Assembly: GCA_030041355.1 (NCBI GenBank)
Contig: JASHNZ010000084.1
Location: 1-49,420 of the forward strand
From: Nitrososphaerales archaeon
GTDB taxonomy: Archaea > Thermoproteota > Nitrososphaeria > Nitrososphaerales > CADDZS01
Length of the DNA stretch: 49,420 nucleotides
Direction of reading: 5' to 3'
In this document: piece after piece, positions 22,739-31,825 of the stretch
Layout of the letters: each line of letters opens with the position of its first letter
How positions within the stretch are numbered: position 1 is the first letter of the stretch
The notes under the pieces: model-generated
Told to the model about the DNA's origin: nothing
Seen by the model: only the letters and a program-made list of their open reading frames with translations
The model's database searches: none
Position numbers and translations under genes: made by a program

Positions 22739-24244
22739 TCATGACGCCTCGCTGAAATACCAAGATCTCCTTTGGTAGGAGTAGTCAATGAACACGGCTT
22801 TCTTTTCGGTATAGTTCTCGATTGCTATTTCTCCCGCTTCTCTTCCAAAGCCAGATTCTTTTATTCCTCCAAACGGCAGGTGAATCTCGGCCCCAGTAGT
22901 GCCTTGATTTACATATCCTATGCCCGCATCAATCCTTGACAAACTTCGGAATGCCGCTTTGAGATCACGAGTAAAAATCGCCGAGCTGAGCCCATATCGT
23001 GTATCATTTGCAATGTCTATTGCGTTCTCCACATTTCTTGCTTGGATTACAGCGGCGACAGGCCCAAAAATCTCTTCTTGGCAGATCCGCATATCGTTAG
23101 TAGCATTTGCAAAGACAGTTGGTCTGAAGAAATGCCCTCGGCTTCTTTCCTTATCATCGTATCGAGAACCTCCACACAGCACTTTGGCCCCTTCCTCTCT
23201 TCCTAAGTCGGCGTAACTTTGGACCTTGTTTCGCGCCTCTTCTGTGATCAGAGGTCCGACCTGTACACCAGGATTCATACCGTTGCCAACGATTAGAGCG
23301 TCTGCTCCATTGGAGAGCCTCTCCAAGAATTCATCGTGTATCCCCTGTTCCACTATGATCCTGGAAGCTGCCGTGCACTTTTGGCCACAGTTACTGAATG
23401 AAGCATAAAGTATTGCAGGGATTGCCACATTGAGGTCTGCGTCGTCTGCCACAATGATTGGATTTTTTCCGCCCAGTTCCAAAATTTGGCGGCGAAGGAA
23501 GAGTGCGTTTGCTTGAGCTATTCTGTGTCCGGTCTTTGATTCGCCTGTAAATGAGATCATCTTGATCCTCTTGTCGTTCAAAAGAGCCTCCCCAACACCG
23601 GAACCGGGTCCTGTGACGAAATTTAGTACTCCCGCTGGCAGACCTGCCCTCTCGAAAATCTCGACTATTCTCATTCCAATAAGAGGAGTGTTCGAGGCAG
23701 GCTTGAAAACTACTGTGTTACCGCCCATCAAAGCAGGAGGAATTTTCCAAAGCGGAATCGAGAATGGAAAATTCCACGGAGTTATGACCCCTATAATGCC
23801 TAATGGTCTGCGAATGACCATGCAAACTTTATCCTTTTGCTCACTAGGAGAAACAAACGACCACATTCGTCGACCCTCGGCAGCAATGAACATAATCGCG
23901 TCGTAGCCTTCCACTATTTCAGCGAGCGCCTCAGGGAAGGCCTTTCCTTCCTCTAGAGTCAATAATTCTGCCAGTTCGTTCTGCTCTTTTCTTATAATCT
24001 CGCCAGCTCGGTAAAGAATTTCTGCTCTCTCCGGGGCTGGCGTTTCGCTCCATTTGCCAAATTTGCTTTCAGCGGAATCAACTGCAGCTTTTGCGTCGTC
24101 AGTAGTGCCCTTTGGAACCTTGGCAAGAACCTCATCTGTCGCCGGGTTTGTCACATTAAATGTACTTCCATCGGAAGATTTTCTATGTTCTCCTCCTATG
24201 ATCAAATCTGATTTGAATAACAACTCTGTCGTCTTGCAATTCAC
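22739..24244 (-). CDS. NAD(P)-dependent aldehyde dehydrogenase
   Basis: A 501-residue ALDH-superfamily oxidoreductase that oxidises an aldehyde to an acid. Family signatures are VITPWNFPFSIPLWKI near residue 154, FTGESKTGHRI near 232, the general base glutamate E256 in LELGGKNP and the catalytic cysteine C290 in NCGQKCTAAS. The start codon is GTG (MNCKTTE). The substrate is not decided; semialdehydes are common for this subfamily. It stands alone on the minus strand, upstream of the HTH regulator. Confidence 0.9.
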   Translation of the reverse strand: MNCKTTELLFKSDLIIGGEHRKSSDGSTFNVTNPATDEVLAKVPKGTTDDAKAAVDSAESKFGKWSETPAPERAEILYRAGEIIRKEQNELAELLTLEEGKAFPEALAEIVEGYDAIMFIAAEGRRMWSFVSPSEQKDKVCMVIRRPLGIIGVITPWNFPFSIPLWKIPPALMGGNTVVFKPASNTPLIGMRIVEIFERAGLPAGVLNFVTGPGSGVGEALLNDKRIKMISFTGESKTGHRIAQANALFLRRQILELGGKNPIIVADDADLNVAIPAILYASFSNCGQKCTAASRIIVEQGIHDEFLERLSNGADALIVGNGMNPGVQVGPLITEEARNKVQSYADLGREEGAKVLCGGSRYDDKERSRGHFFRPTVFANATNDMRICQEEIFGPVAAVIQARNVENAIDIANDTRYGLSSAIFTRDLKAAFRSLSRIDAGIGYVNQGTTGAEIHLPFGGIKESGFGREAGEIAIENYTEKKAVFIDYSYQRRSWYFSEAS

Positions 24245-24428
24245 CGATGGACACTGACAGCGCTCGTTGAATTTTATAAAGTCGCCCTTCGTGAAAGATG
24301 CGGAATGAACGTGAACTCTTGCGTCTGAATTCTTTGAACCGAAACTAATGATGATAGAATTACAAAATCGGTTCTAGATCTTTCAAGAAATCGTCCATTT
24401 TTCAGCAAGTCATGCTTAAATAACGAGA

Positions 24429-24509
24429 ATGACTATAGAGGAAATGCAAAGGCCAGAATTGGTCGAATTTTTCTCGAAGCTAATGTCAAAGCATTGTAAA
24501 TTTGGTTGA
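24429..24509 (+). CDS. Possible 26-residue leader ORF before the oxidoreductase
   Basis: ATG 24429 opens a 26-codon frame ending in TGA at 24507-24509. This overlaps the TTG start (24506) of the next gene as TTGA. An inner ATG at 24444 sits about 25 bases after a TTAAATA box (24416-24422), so the inner start would be leaderless. The peptide ends SKHCKFG. It could couple translation of the oxidoreductase, or be chance. Confidence 0.3.
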   Translation: MTIEEMQRPELVEFFSKLMSKHCKFG

Positions 24510-26314
24510 ATGGGATGGCTACCACACTCGAACAACAGAAACCTGCTGAACCTATGCTAAAGCAGGATATTTGCATAATGATAGGAGGGCAGGGCGGAGA
24601 CGGAACGCTTACGGTGGTCAATCTTCTAGGGAGTTGTTTTCGAAATATTGGTCTAAACGTGTATGACGCTCGCAATGTACTATCCAGAATAAGAGGCGGA
24701 CATGCAGATGGAGTAATTAGGGCAAGCACAGAACAAGTTCTCTCTACCGGGGACCAAGTAGATGTTCTCGTCGCCTTTGATGAGGAAGCGGTACAAGCAG
24801 CAGTTAATGAGCTTGCTCCAGATGCATCCATAATTTTTGACAGTTCCAAGGGGCAATTGTCCGAGAAATTTGGGGGGATGGGCCTTCGCGTCGTTAACGC
24901 TCCTTTGGGAAATATGGCAGCTTCAAAGCTTAGACGGAATATCTTCAAGAACACGATAGCGTTCGCAATTTTGGGAAGATTGCTTGGTCTGGAAGACGAC
25001 CTTCTCATTGAAGTCTTAAGGTCAAGATACGAACGAAGAGGAAAGGAAGCCTTGGATGCCAATATGCAAGCTCTTTCACTTGGTTCGGATTTAGCAAAGC
25101 AAAATAATATTCGATCTATCTACAAAATCCCTCACTCGGAAAAAAGTAACAAGATACTAGCCACAGGAAATGAAGCTGTTGCCTATGGATTCCTCGTGGG
25201 CGGCGGAAGATTCTTCGTGGGATATCCTATTACTCCGGCGACTGACATTATGGAATGGCTAGCTCCAAGGATCTCGAAATTAGGGGGTGTGGTAAAGCAA
25301 GCCGAAGATGAACTCGCAGTAATAAACATGGGGATAGGAGCGGCTTATGCTGGTGCCCGAGTTATGGTGGCAACCTCTGGCCCGGGGCAATCTTTGATGA
25401 CTGAAGGCGTTGGTCATGCTGGCGAAGCCGAACTTCCCATAGTTGTCGTTGAATGCCAGCGCGTGGGCCCAAGCACAGGAGAGCCCACAAAGAATGAGCA
25501 ATCTGACCTGAATCACGTCGTGTATGGTTCCCACGGCGAGTTTCCTCGTTTGGTCATTGCTCCGGGAAGCGCCGCAGAGTGTTTCCAACTTACCGTGGAC
25601 GCGTTAAATCTTGCAGAGACTTACCAGCTGCCCGTATTTCTATTGCTCGATCAAGCTCTATGCCAAAACAGCGAAAGCATTCTCCCTTTCAATCTAAAAT
25701 CGATTAAGGTTGAAAGAGGAAAACTCCTTAGTCAATCAGACTTGGAGAAGATTCAAACTTACAAACGATACCAATTCAGTGAAGATGGGATTTCCCCGAG
25801 GTCCGTACCGTCACTTGAAGGAGGGCAGTCTCAGGTGACGGGAAATGAGCACAACGAGTATGGTCTCACGTCTGTTGATACAACAAACAGATTACGAATG
25901 ATGTCAAAACGGATGAAGAAAGTTGAACTTGCCAAAAATGAGCTCCCCCGTGGCAATAATTTTGGGCGAAAAGACGCCAAAATTGGAATTATTGGATTCG
26001 GCTCCACACTCGGTCCGATATTGGAGAGTATGGAGCAGCTTAAGAGTAAAAACATCGGCGTGCGCTTTCAGCAGATCAGAACCATCTTTCCTCTCTTGGT
26101 TGAAGACTTGATTGAATTTTCAGATCCGCTTGATAAAATATTTGTCGTTGAAAATAACTACCAAGGACAGTTGGCGAAAATGATACGTAGCGCTCTTGGC
26201 AGGAACGAAAGAATTGAAAGTATCACCAAGTTCGATGGGACGTCGTTCAAACCTCGAGAGATTACAAATGCGATTAGTACATCGATCCAGGGCAAACTCG
26301 AGATGGGGGTTTAG
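24506..26314 (+). CDS. porA: 2-oxoacid:ferredoxin oxidoreductase, fused gamma-alpha subunit
   Basis: A 602-residue subunit that pairs with the beta subunit to convert 2-oxoacids and CoA to acyl-CoA with reduced ferredoxin. Residues about 15-190 are the gamma domain (IMIGGQGGDGTLTVVNLLG in parts: IGGQGGDGT). From about 210 comes the alpha domain with GNEAVAYGFLVGGGRFFVGYPITPATDIMEWL, in parts GNEAVAYGFL and YPITPATDIMEWL, and the TPP/CoA-related segment TSGPGQSLM. Such gamma-alpha fusions are common in archaea. The TTG start overlaps a tiny ORF; ATG 24515 is the alternative. The substrate range is not determined. Confidence 0.92.
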   Translation: MNGMATTLEQQKPAEPMLKQDICIMIGGQGGDGTLTVVNLLGSCFRNIGLNVYDARNVLSRIRGGHADGVIRASTEQVLSTGDQVDVLVAFDEEAVQAAVNELAPDASIIFDSSKGQLSEKFGGMGLRVVNAPLGNMAASKLRRNIFKNTIAFAILGRLLGLEDDLLIEVLRSRYERRGKEALDANMQALSLGSDLAKQNNIRSIYKIPHSEKSNKILATGNEAVAYGFLVGGGRFFVGYPITPATDIMEWLAPRISKLGGVVKQAEDELAVINMGIGAAYAGARVMVATSGPGQSLMTEGVGHAGEAELPIVVVECQRVGPSTGEPTKNEQSDLNHVVYGSHGEFPRLVIAPGSAAECFQLTVDALNLAETYQLPVFLLLDQALCQNSESILPFNLKSIKVERGKLLSQSDLEKIQTYKRYQFSEDGISPRSVPSLEGGQSQVTGNEHNEYGLTSVDTTNRLRMMSKRMKKVELAKNELPRGNNFGRKDAKIGIIGFGSTLGPILESMEQLKSKNIGVRFQQIRTIFPLLVEDLIEFSDPLDKIFVVENNYQGQLAKMIRSALGRNERIESITKFDGTSFKPREITNAISTSIQGKLEMGV

Positions 26315-26331
26315 GTAAAGGCGGTAATATA

Positions 26332-27204
26332 ATGGCACAAACAACAGTGAAGATTTACACTCCAACGACGCCTATTTGGTGTCCCGGGTGTGGGGACTTT
26401 GGAGTCCTTGCATCACTCAAGAAGGCTCTTTCTGATCTTCAAATCAAGTCGAAAGACACGGTCATAGTTGGAGGCATAGGCTGTTCTGGCTCCATCCATA
26501 ACAATCTTGAATGCTACGGGATCCACTCTCTGCACGGGAGACTGTTGCCCACGGCGGTAGGTGTAAAACTCGCAAACCCGCAGCTGACGGTGATTGCCGC
26601 CGGAGGAGATGGAGACGGATACGCTATCGGGGCGGGACACTTTCTTCACACTTTAAAGAAAAATCCCAGTATCATTTACATAGTAATGCAAAACGGAACA
26701 TATGGTCTCACAAAGGGTCAACCTTCCCCCACCGCTCAAGTGGGTTACGAAGGAAACGTGGATCTTCCTTTCGATGCGATTCTGACTGCACTATCAATAC
26801 CCTCGACTACGTTCATCGCGAGAGGGTTTTCAGCAAATCAAGCTCAGCTGACGGATCTGATGAAGAAGGCAATTTCACACTCAAACTCAAATGAAGGAAT
26901 GGGATTTCTTGAGGTGCTAAGCCCTTGTGTTACGTACAATGACACGTACAAAGAATGGAGAGAACAGGTGTACGACTTGAGCACAGAAAAGGACTATAAT
27001 CCTCACAACAGGTTGCTAGCTTTTACTCGTGTATCCGAAATCACAAACCAGGGCAAGATCCCAACGGGCTTGGTTTATTCCGGGAGAGTAAAGTCTCTTG
27101 AGGAAAACACTTTGTCAAAGGAAAAGGGACCCTTGGCACTCCAAGATATCAGTCTAGAATCGAATCTGCCAAAGTACGAGCAGATTCTAAATGACTTCAG
27201 ATAG
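26332..27204 (+). CDS. porB: 2-oxoacid:ferredoxin oxidoreductase, beta subunit
   Basis: A 290-residue thiamine diphosphate-binding subunit. The WCPGCGDFGVL motif near residue 17 and GGIGCSGSIHNN near 47 are typical. The TPP and magnesium loop is AAGGDGDGYAIGAGHF near 89. An extra iron-sulfur cluster domain, as in pyruvate-type delta subunits, is not seen in this protein. It starts 17 bases after the alpha subunit stop and forms the two-subunit enzyme with it. Ferredoxin is the likely electron acceptor. Confidence 0.94.
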   Translation: MAQTTVKIYTPTTPIWCPGCGDFGVLASLKKALSDLQIKSKDTVIVGGIGCSGSIHNNLECYGIHSLHGRLLPTAVGVKLANPQLTVIAAGGDGDGYAIGAGHFLHTLKKNPSIIYIVMQNGTYGLTKGQPSPTAQVGYEGNVDLPFDAILTALSIPSTTFIARGFSANQAQLTDLMKKAISHSNSNEGMGFLEVLSPCVTYNDTYKEWREQVYDLSTEKDYNPHNRLLAFTRVSEITNQGKIPTGLVYSGRVKSLEENTLSKEKGPLALQDISLESNLPKYEQILNDFR

Positions 27205-27281
27205 ACTTCCAGACGGATTATCGCATCTACAATTTTAAGGATGCAAATCCATTATTCTAATCTGCTCCTAACCTCAAAGGA

Positions 27282-28439
27282 ATGCATGAGTACTATTTGT
27301 CCACCAAGGAAGAAATTACTGAGAAACTTAAGGAAGTAATAGATCCTGAGATCGGCTTGAATGTCGTCGATCTGGGCATGGTTAAGCAGATCCTAATGGA
27401 CCACGGTCGGGTCTCGGTTACGATCGCTCTTACAGTCAGAGGCTGTCCCCTGGCCAACACGATTGAGAAGGACATTAATCGACTGGTTGGAGAAATGAAG
27501 GGCGTGGACTCTGTCTCGGTCCAAATGACTTCGATGTCCAAAGAAGAATTAAGCGCATTGGGTACGCGTCTACAGGAAATGCGCGCGAAGGAAAAGGGCC
27601 TTGGAAAGGTTGCCGGGCTAAGTTCAGGAATTGACAAGATGGACAAGAAAGGTATTGAGAAAATAATAGCCGTGATGTCAGGAAAGGGCGGAGTTGGCAA
27701 GTCTTACGTGACTTCGATGCTCGCAATAGAACTGCGGAGGCAGGGTTACGACGTTGGAATCCTCGACGCTGATATAACAGGTCCTACTATAGCAAAGATT
27801 TTCGGGTTAGCCGGGAAGCCTTTTGCTGATGATAATGGCGTAATCCCAAAGCAAAGTGAAAGCGGGATTAAAATTATCTCTATGAACCTTCTCTTGGATA
27901 CTCCGGATACTCCGGTGATCTGGAGAGGACCAATAATCAATGGGGTAATTCGACAACTATTCAATGATGTAAATTGGGGGGATTTGCATTTTCTTCTGGT
28001 GGATCTTCCACCGGGAACCGGGGACGCACCCCTTACTGTCTTTCAATCTCTCCCGGTCGATGCGGTTGTGATAGTCTCAACTCCTCAGGATCTAGCCATG
28101 TTGATTGTGAAAAAATCCATCAATATGGCACGCCAAATGAATGTCCCAATTGCTGGACTCGTGGAAAACATGAGTTACATGATTTGCCCACATTGCTCCG
28201 AACATATTGAAATGTTCGAAGAACTTGGCCTCGACAAAGTTGCAAAGGATCTTGAAGTAAATTTTCTCGGGAAACTACCATTCGATCCTAAAGTTAACCG
28301 CTTGGCAGATAAGGGAAGACTGGAAGAGTACGGAAGTAGAGAGACCGCAGATTTTACGAGGCTCGTTAGAGAGGAGACTGCAAGATTAACTGGTGTAACT
28401 GCTACTCCAATCGCGTGGAAAAAGACCGGACATATATAG
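27282..28439 (+). CDS. Mrp/NBP35-type iron-sulfur cluster carrier ATPase
   Basis: A 385-residue protein with an N-terminal MIP18/DUF59 domain (residues about 10-95, ending near SVSVQMTSM) and a C-terminal ParA-like P-loop ATPase. The deviant Walker A is MSGKGGVGKSYVTS near residue 132, with DLPPGTGDAPL near 243 and CPHC (ICPHCSEH) near 305, a possible cluster-binding cysteine pair. Family members carry and transfer Fe-S clusters, which fits its place beside a ferredoxin-dependent oxidoreductase. It lies 77 bases after the beta subunit and is probably transcribed from its own promoter. Confidence 0.92.
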   Translation: MHEYYLSTKEEITEKLKEVIDPEIGLNVVDLGMVKQILMDHGRVSVTIALTVRGCPLANTIEKDINRLVGEMKGVDSVSVQMTSMSKEELSALGTRLQEMRAKEKGLGKVAGLSSGIDKMDKKGIEKIIAVMSGKGGVGKSYVTSMLAIELRRQGYDVGILDADITGPTIAKIFGLAGKPFADDNGVIPKQSESGIKIISMNLLLDTPDTPVIWRGPIINGVIRQLFNDVNWGDLHFLLVDLPPGTGDAPLTVFQSLPVDAVVIVSTPQDLAMLIVKKSINMARQMNVPIAGLVENMSYMICPHCSEHIEMFEELGLDKVAKDLEVNFLGKLPFDPKVNRLADKGRLEEYGSRETADFTRLVREETARLTGVTATPIAWKKTGHI

Positions 28440-28709
28440 CTCGACGGCCTTTTGTTTGAATTTTGCCCCTATTTCTTTTTGCTGCGAAACAAGATGTAGC
28501 CGCTAACAGGAGGAAAGTTCTAAATTGGTTTTTGAACACGGATTTAGGATTCTATAGCTTAATGTACCATTTGTGAGACGGCCATAGACGCTCTGGAAAC
28601 CAAAGATAATGCGCTCACTTCGGCGCAAGACAAGAGAAAGGAAAGAGCTCTGCTAAGGGCCGCTACTCTGATTTCTCAAAATCTTGTTGCGCAAAAGCAC
28701 ATACTTCGT
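28440..28709 (+). other. Intergenic region with coding-like extension of the next gene
   Basis: From about 28563 to 28709 the frame of the following gene stays open and looks coding (for example QDKRKERALLRAATLISQN), but it contains no ATG, GTG or TTG. A TAA closes it at about 28560. The first part of the spacer has no feature I can name. It could hold an unusual start codon or a frameshift. Confidence 0.4.
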
Positions 28710-29219
28710 ATGAAGTATCTCTTGGAAAAATATGACTCTCAGAAGAAAATCTATCCTGACGGACTGCTGAGTGAAGTCGAGGAAGATGATTCTTCTGATT
28801 CAAGACTTCTGAAGAGAATTGAGCTATTCGCAAGAAACCAACGCTCTAACGAAACATTCGGAGTAATCAGAAACTTCTTTGTTGGATTCAGTTTTGAAAG
28901 AGGTCTGCTTGAATTGGCGAACTTTTCAAACAATGTAATTTCAGTGCGCGCGGTAGCAGCTTCTCATGAGCATCGCAAAGGCCAAGTCGTTGAAGACAAG
29001 TTGGTACTAAAAAGGATTGAAAATCGCAGTTCAGACAACGGAAATCTGCTTTCATCTTCAAGCATAGTTCGTCGCCACAAGATTCCGAGGTTGATCGTTT
29101 CATCTAGATGGCTAGATATGATGCGACTGAGTAACCGCGACAGGATTATCGTTTCTAACACGGTGGAAAATTACGTTACGCCCCCGCCAGAACTTGCGGG
29201 AGCGAAGGGGTGTCTCTAG
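28710..29219 (+). CDS. Hypothetical protein (start uncertain)
   Basis: A 169-residue protein in the form starting at ATG 28710. I do not recognise a family. It has an acidic stretch (LSEVEEDDSSDSRLLKRIEL), then FGVIRNFFVGFSFERGLLEL, and ends in a basic and hydrophobic region with HKIPRLIVSSRWLDMMRLSNRD. No catalytic motif, signal peptide or membrane segment is seen. The open frame continues about 48 codons upstream without a normal start, so the true protein may be longer. It converges with the thermosome gene, whose end is 15 bases away. Confidence 0.55.
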   Translation: MKYLLEKYDSQKKIYPDGLLSEVEEDDSSDSRLLKRIELFARNQRSNETFGVIRNFFVGFSFERGLLELANFSNNVISVRAVAASHEHRKGQVVEDKLVLKRIENRSSDNGNLLSSSSIVRRHKIPRLIVSSRWLDMMRLSNRDRIIVSNTVENYVTPPPELAGAKGCL

Positions 29220-29233
29220 ATCGCAGATCAGAC

Positions 29234-30910
29234 TCAGTATTCTCCGCCCATTCCACCCATACCGCCCATTCCTCCACCTCCGGGCGGGGCCGGCGGAGTC
29301 TTCATTTTCGAAGAGGCGATTACGTCATCGATTCTAAGGATCATGCATGCAGCTTCCGTCGCTGAACGAATGATCTGTTCTTTGACAGAAAGCGGTTCGA
29401 CGACATGGTCGCCTAGCATATCCGAGACCTTGCCCGTAGTTACGTTGATACCCGCCCACTTGCGGCCTTGGCCGTGTTTTGCACGGAGTTCGACCTGAGT
29501 ATCGATTGAATCCATTCCAGCATTTTCTGCCAGGGTCAGGGGGATTGACTCCAAGGCGTCAGCGTACCTAGATACAGCGAGTTGTTCTCTGCCAGAGAGC
29601 TTGTTAGCCCAATCGCGCAGTTGAGCTGCAACTTCTCCCTCAGGCGCGCCTCCACCGGCGACAATGGCCGGCTTTTGAAGCACATCTTTCGTCACCATTA
29701 AGGCATCATGCATGCTCCTTTCTGCCTCATCAACGACTCTCTGCGAACCCCCGCGGACCAGGATCGTCACGGCTTTTGGATTCTTACAGCCTTCCACGAA
29801 GACCCATTTGTCCTGTTCAACGCGTCTTTCCTCGACGAGTTCAGCTGAACCCAGGTCTTTGGCTGTCAGGTCTTCCAGATTTGAGACAATTCTGGCGCCG
29901 GTAGCTTTGCCAAGTTTGGTCATGTCTGACTCTTTGGCTCGCCGAACAGCGAGAATGCCTTTCTTCGCCAGATAGTGCTGTGCAATGTCATCCATGCCCT
30001 TCTGACAGACCAGTACATTTGCTCCAGCGGAGGAGACGCTTTCCACCATTGCCTTCAGCATTTCATTTTCCTCATCAAGAAACTTCTGCATCTGAGTGGG
30101 ATCGTTTATTCTAATCTCGGCAGAGAACTCTGTTTTCTCGATTTCAAGAGGAGAATTGACTAGAGCAATCTTGGCATTTTCTATTCTCTTAGGCATTCCC
30201 GCATGAACGACTTCTTTGTCCAAAACGATTCCCCTAATCATGCGAGTGTCGCTTGTGGATCCTCCGGGCTTCTTCTCGACTTTGATATTATCAATGTCCA
30301 CCTGGTAAGAACCGTCTTCCTTCTTGTCGGAGACCTGAAGGACTGCATCAACCACAATAGATCCGAGTTCGGAGCTGTTGTCTGCAACGAGCTTGGTCAT
30401 CATGCTCGTTTGCGCGACATGGTTCAGGGTCTCTCTGTCACCAGCTTTTACCTTCACCGAGATTTCATTCAGAATTTCTACAGCCTTGTCCGCGGCCTTT
30501 TGATATCCATCCACAATAATGGTTGGGTGTACATCCTTGTTCACAAGCTCCTCTGCATTCTCCAGAAGAGCACCGGCCAAAATTACTGCCGAGGTTGTGC
30601 CATCGCCAACCTCATTATCGGTAGTTTTTGAGATTTCTACGAGCATCTTTGCGGCGGGGTGCTGCACATCGATTTCTTTGAGAATCGTCGCTCCATCGTT
30701 CGTAATGGTGACATCCCCAAGGCTATCGACAAGCATCTTGTCCATTCCGCGTGGACCAAGGCTGGTCTTTACAATTTCAGCGACGAGTTTGGCAGCGAAA
30801 ATGTTATTCTTCTGCGCATCGCGTCCCTTGTTTTCGGAGCTTCCTTCCTTTAAGATAATTACAGGCTGACCGGAAGAGGTCGTGGCCGGATATGCTGTTG
30901 CTTGAGACAT
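29234..30910 (-). CDS. thsA: Thermosome subunit (group II chaperonin)
   Basis: A 558-residue ATP-driven protein-folding chaperonin subunit, CCT/TRiC-like, forming double rings in the cytoplasm. I chose ATG 30910 (MSQATAY); a GTG at 30925 would add five residues. Hallmarks are [30 protein letters not shown] in parts ([21 protein letters not shown]) and [12 protein letters not shown] in the nucleotide pocket. [12 protein letters not shown] lies near residue 410, and the glycine/methionine tail ([10 protein letters not shown]) closes the protein. The tail occurs in many archaeal chaperonins. The gene stands alone and is divergent from 31080. Confidence 0.96.
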   Translation of the reverse strand: MSQATAYPATTSSGQPVIILKEGSSENKGRDAQKNNIFAAKLVAEIVKTSLGPRGMDKMLVDSLGDVTITNDGATILKEIDVQHPAAKMLVEISKTTDNEVGDGTTSAVILAGALLENAEELVNKDVHPTIIVDGYQKAADKAVEILNEISVKVKAGDRETLNHVAQTSMMTKLVADNSSELGSIVVDAVLQVSDKKEDGSYQVDIDNIKVEKKPGGSTSDTRMIRGIVLDKEVVHAGMPKRIENAKIALVNSPLEIEKTEFSAEIRINDPTQMQKFLDEENEMLKAMVESVSSAGANVLVCQKGMDDIAQHYLAKKGILAVRRAKESDMTKLGKATGARIVSNLEDLTAKDLGSAELVEERRVEQDKWVFVEGCKNPKAVTILVRGGSQRVVDEAERSMHDALMVTKDVLQKPAIVAGGGAPEGEVAAQLRDWANKLSGREQLAVSRYADALESIPLTLAENAGMDSIDTQVELRAKHGQGRKWAGINVTTGKVSDMLGDHVVEPLSVKEQIIRSATEAACMILRIDDVIASSKMKTPPAPPGGGGMGGMGGMGGEY

Positions 30911-31079
30911 ACTAAACCTATTCACCTTTGGATTTTAACAGCTGTTGAGAGCGAGCAGTTTGATTCATAAGCATTTCTTCGAAACCTATTTCTGAGATTG
31001 GCAAACATTGAGCAATTTCTGAGCAATCATTTTTCTACATGCCAACTTCAATTTGCCGCGCATTGAAAAGGCTCGATTT

Positions 31080-31772
31080 ATGCTAGACCCTCTTTTCAAA
31101 ATTGAGAGCTCTTCCTCGCTTGACAGTAGGATCAAGAGGAGCATTGGCCTCAAGATTAAAAATGTATTAGATAATGCCAAGAGTTTGGAAACTGCCTCGG
31201 GCCTGAAGTACCCGCCCTGTTATGTTGACCCTGCCCTTAGAGTTGTTCAGGCGTCGGGAAATGTGCTAGAAGGCCTCGGCGTTCTATATGCAAGGACCAT
31301 TCCTATGCAGTCGGACAACAAGGTTACGATAGTTGTCGAGTTGGCTGCTCCTCTTGTCTTGTACGGGACAAAGGCAACCTTGAAACTAGTAATGGCCCAC
31401 GAGCTCCTTCACTATATTGAGCTCGCTAGGAATTTTATGAGCATGAACGTAACCTCTGAAATTACCGCTTCGACGGTCTTCGAGGAGCGCTTCATCGACT
31501 CGTCCCGAGCGATCGCACCTTCTCTGGTTTTTAAGAACAAGAGATTTGCAAGGAATTTGGCCCAGAGGACATCCACGGGTTTTGACGATCCCAAGCTTAA
31601 TGAGAAGTGCAGAGTGAAATGGATTGAGAAAGGACTGCCAACATTCAAGATTCCGATGGGTTCTAACCAGGTAATTATTCCCGTAGGGTCAATATTGCTT
31701 ACCGAGTTCGATCCCAGAATTAGGCAAATCATTTCCAGCGCGAAGTTGGCTCCAGAAGGGAAAAATCCGTAA
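31080..31772 (+). CDS. HExxH zincin-like conserved hypothetical protein
   Basis: About 230 residues from ATG 31080 (MLDPLFKIESS); TTG 31053 would add nine residues. The metal-binding motif HELLH is in KLVMAHELLHYIELARNF, near residue 107 in this numbering, after an Ala/Val/Leu-rich strand (VTIVVELAAPLVLYG). The C-terminal part is beta-rich. No signal peptide is visible. It resembles the HExxH gene at 10130 in layout (small, central HExxH), but the two are not obviously close relatives. Divergent from the thermosome. A protease role is inferred from the motif alone. Confidence 0.58.
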   Translation: MLDPLFKIESSSSLDSRIKRSIGLKIKNVLDNAKSLETASGLKYPPCYVDPALRVVQASGNVLEGLGVLYARTIPMQSDNKVTIVVELAAPLVLYGTKATLKLVMAHELLHYIELARNFMSMNVTSEITASTVFEERFIDSSRAIAPSLVFKNKRFARNLAQRTSTGFDDPKLNEKCRVKWIEKGLPTFKIPMGSNQVIIPVGSILLTEFDPRIRQIISSAKLAPEGKNP

Positions 31773-31825
31773 ACTCAAGAAAGCTATATGTTTCATTTCT
31801 GCTGAGGCAACAAGAAGCGCGACTT

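Noticed and set aside
24433-25062. A 209-codon minus-strand frame over the oxidoreductase alpha subunit
   Set aside because: Antisense to a clear 2-oxoacid oxidoreductase with conserved motifs; no independent support.
28710-29219. GINS replication factor
   Set aside because: The first impression came from size and acidic helices only; conserved GINS sequence patterns are not present.
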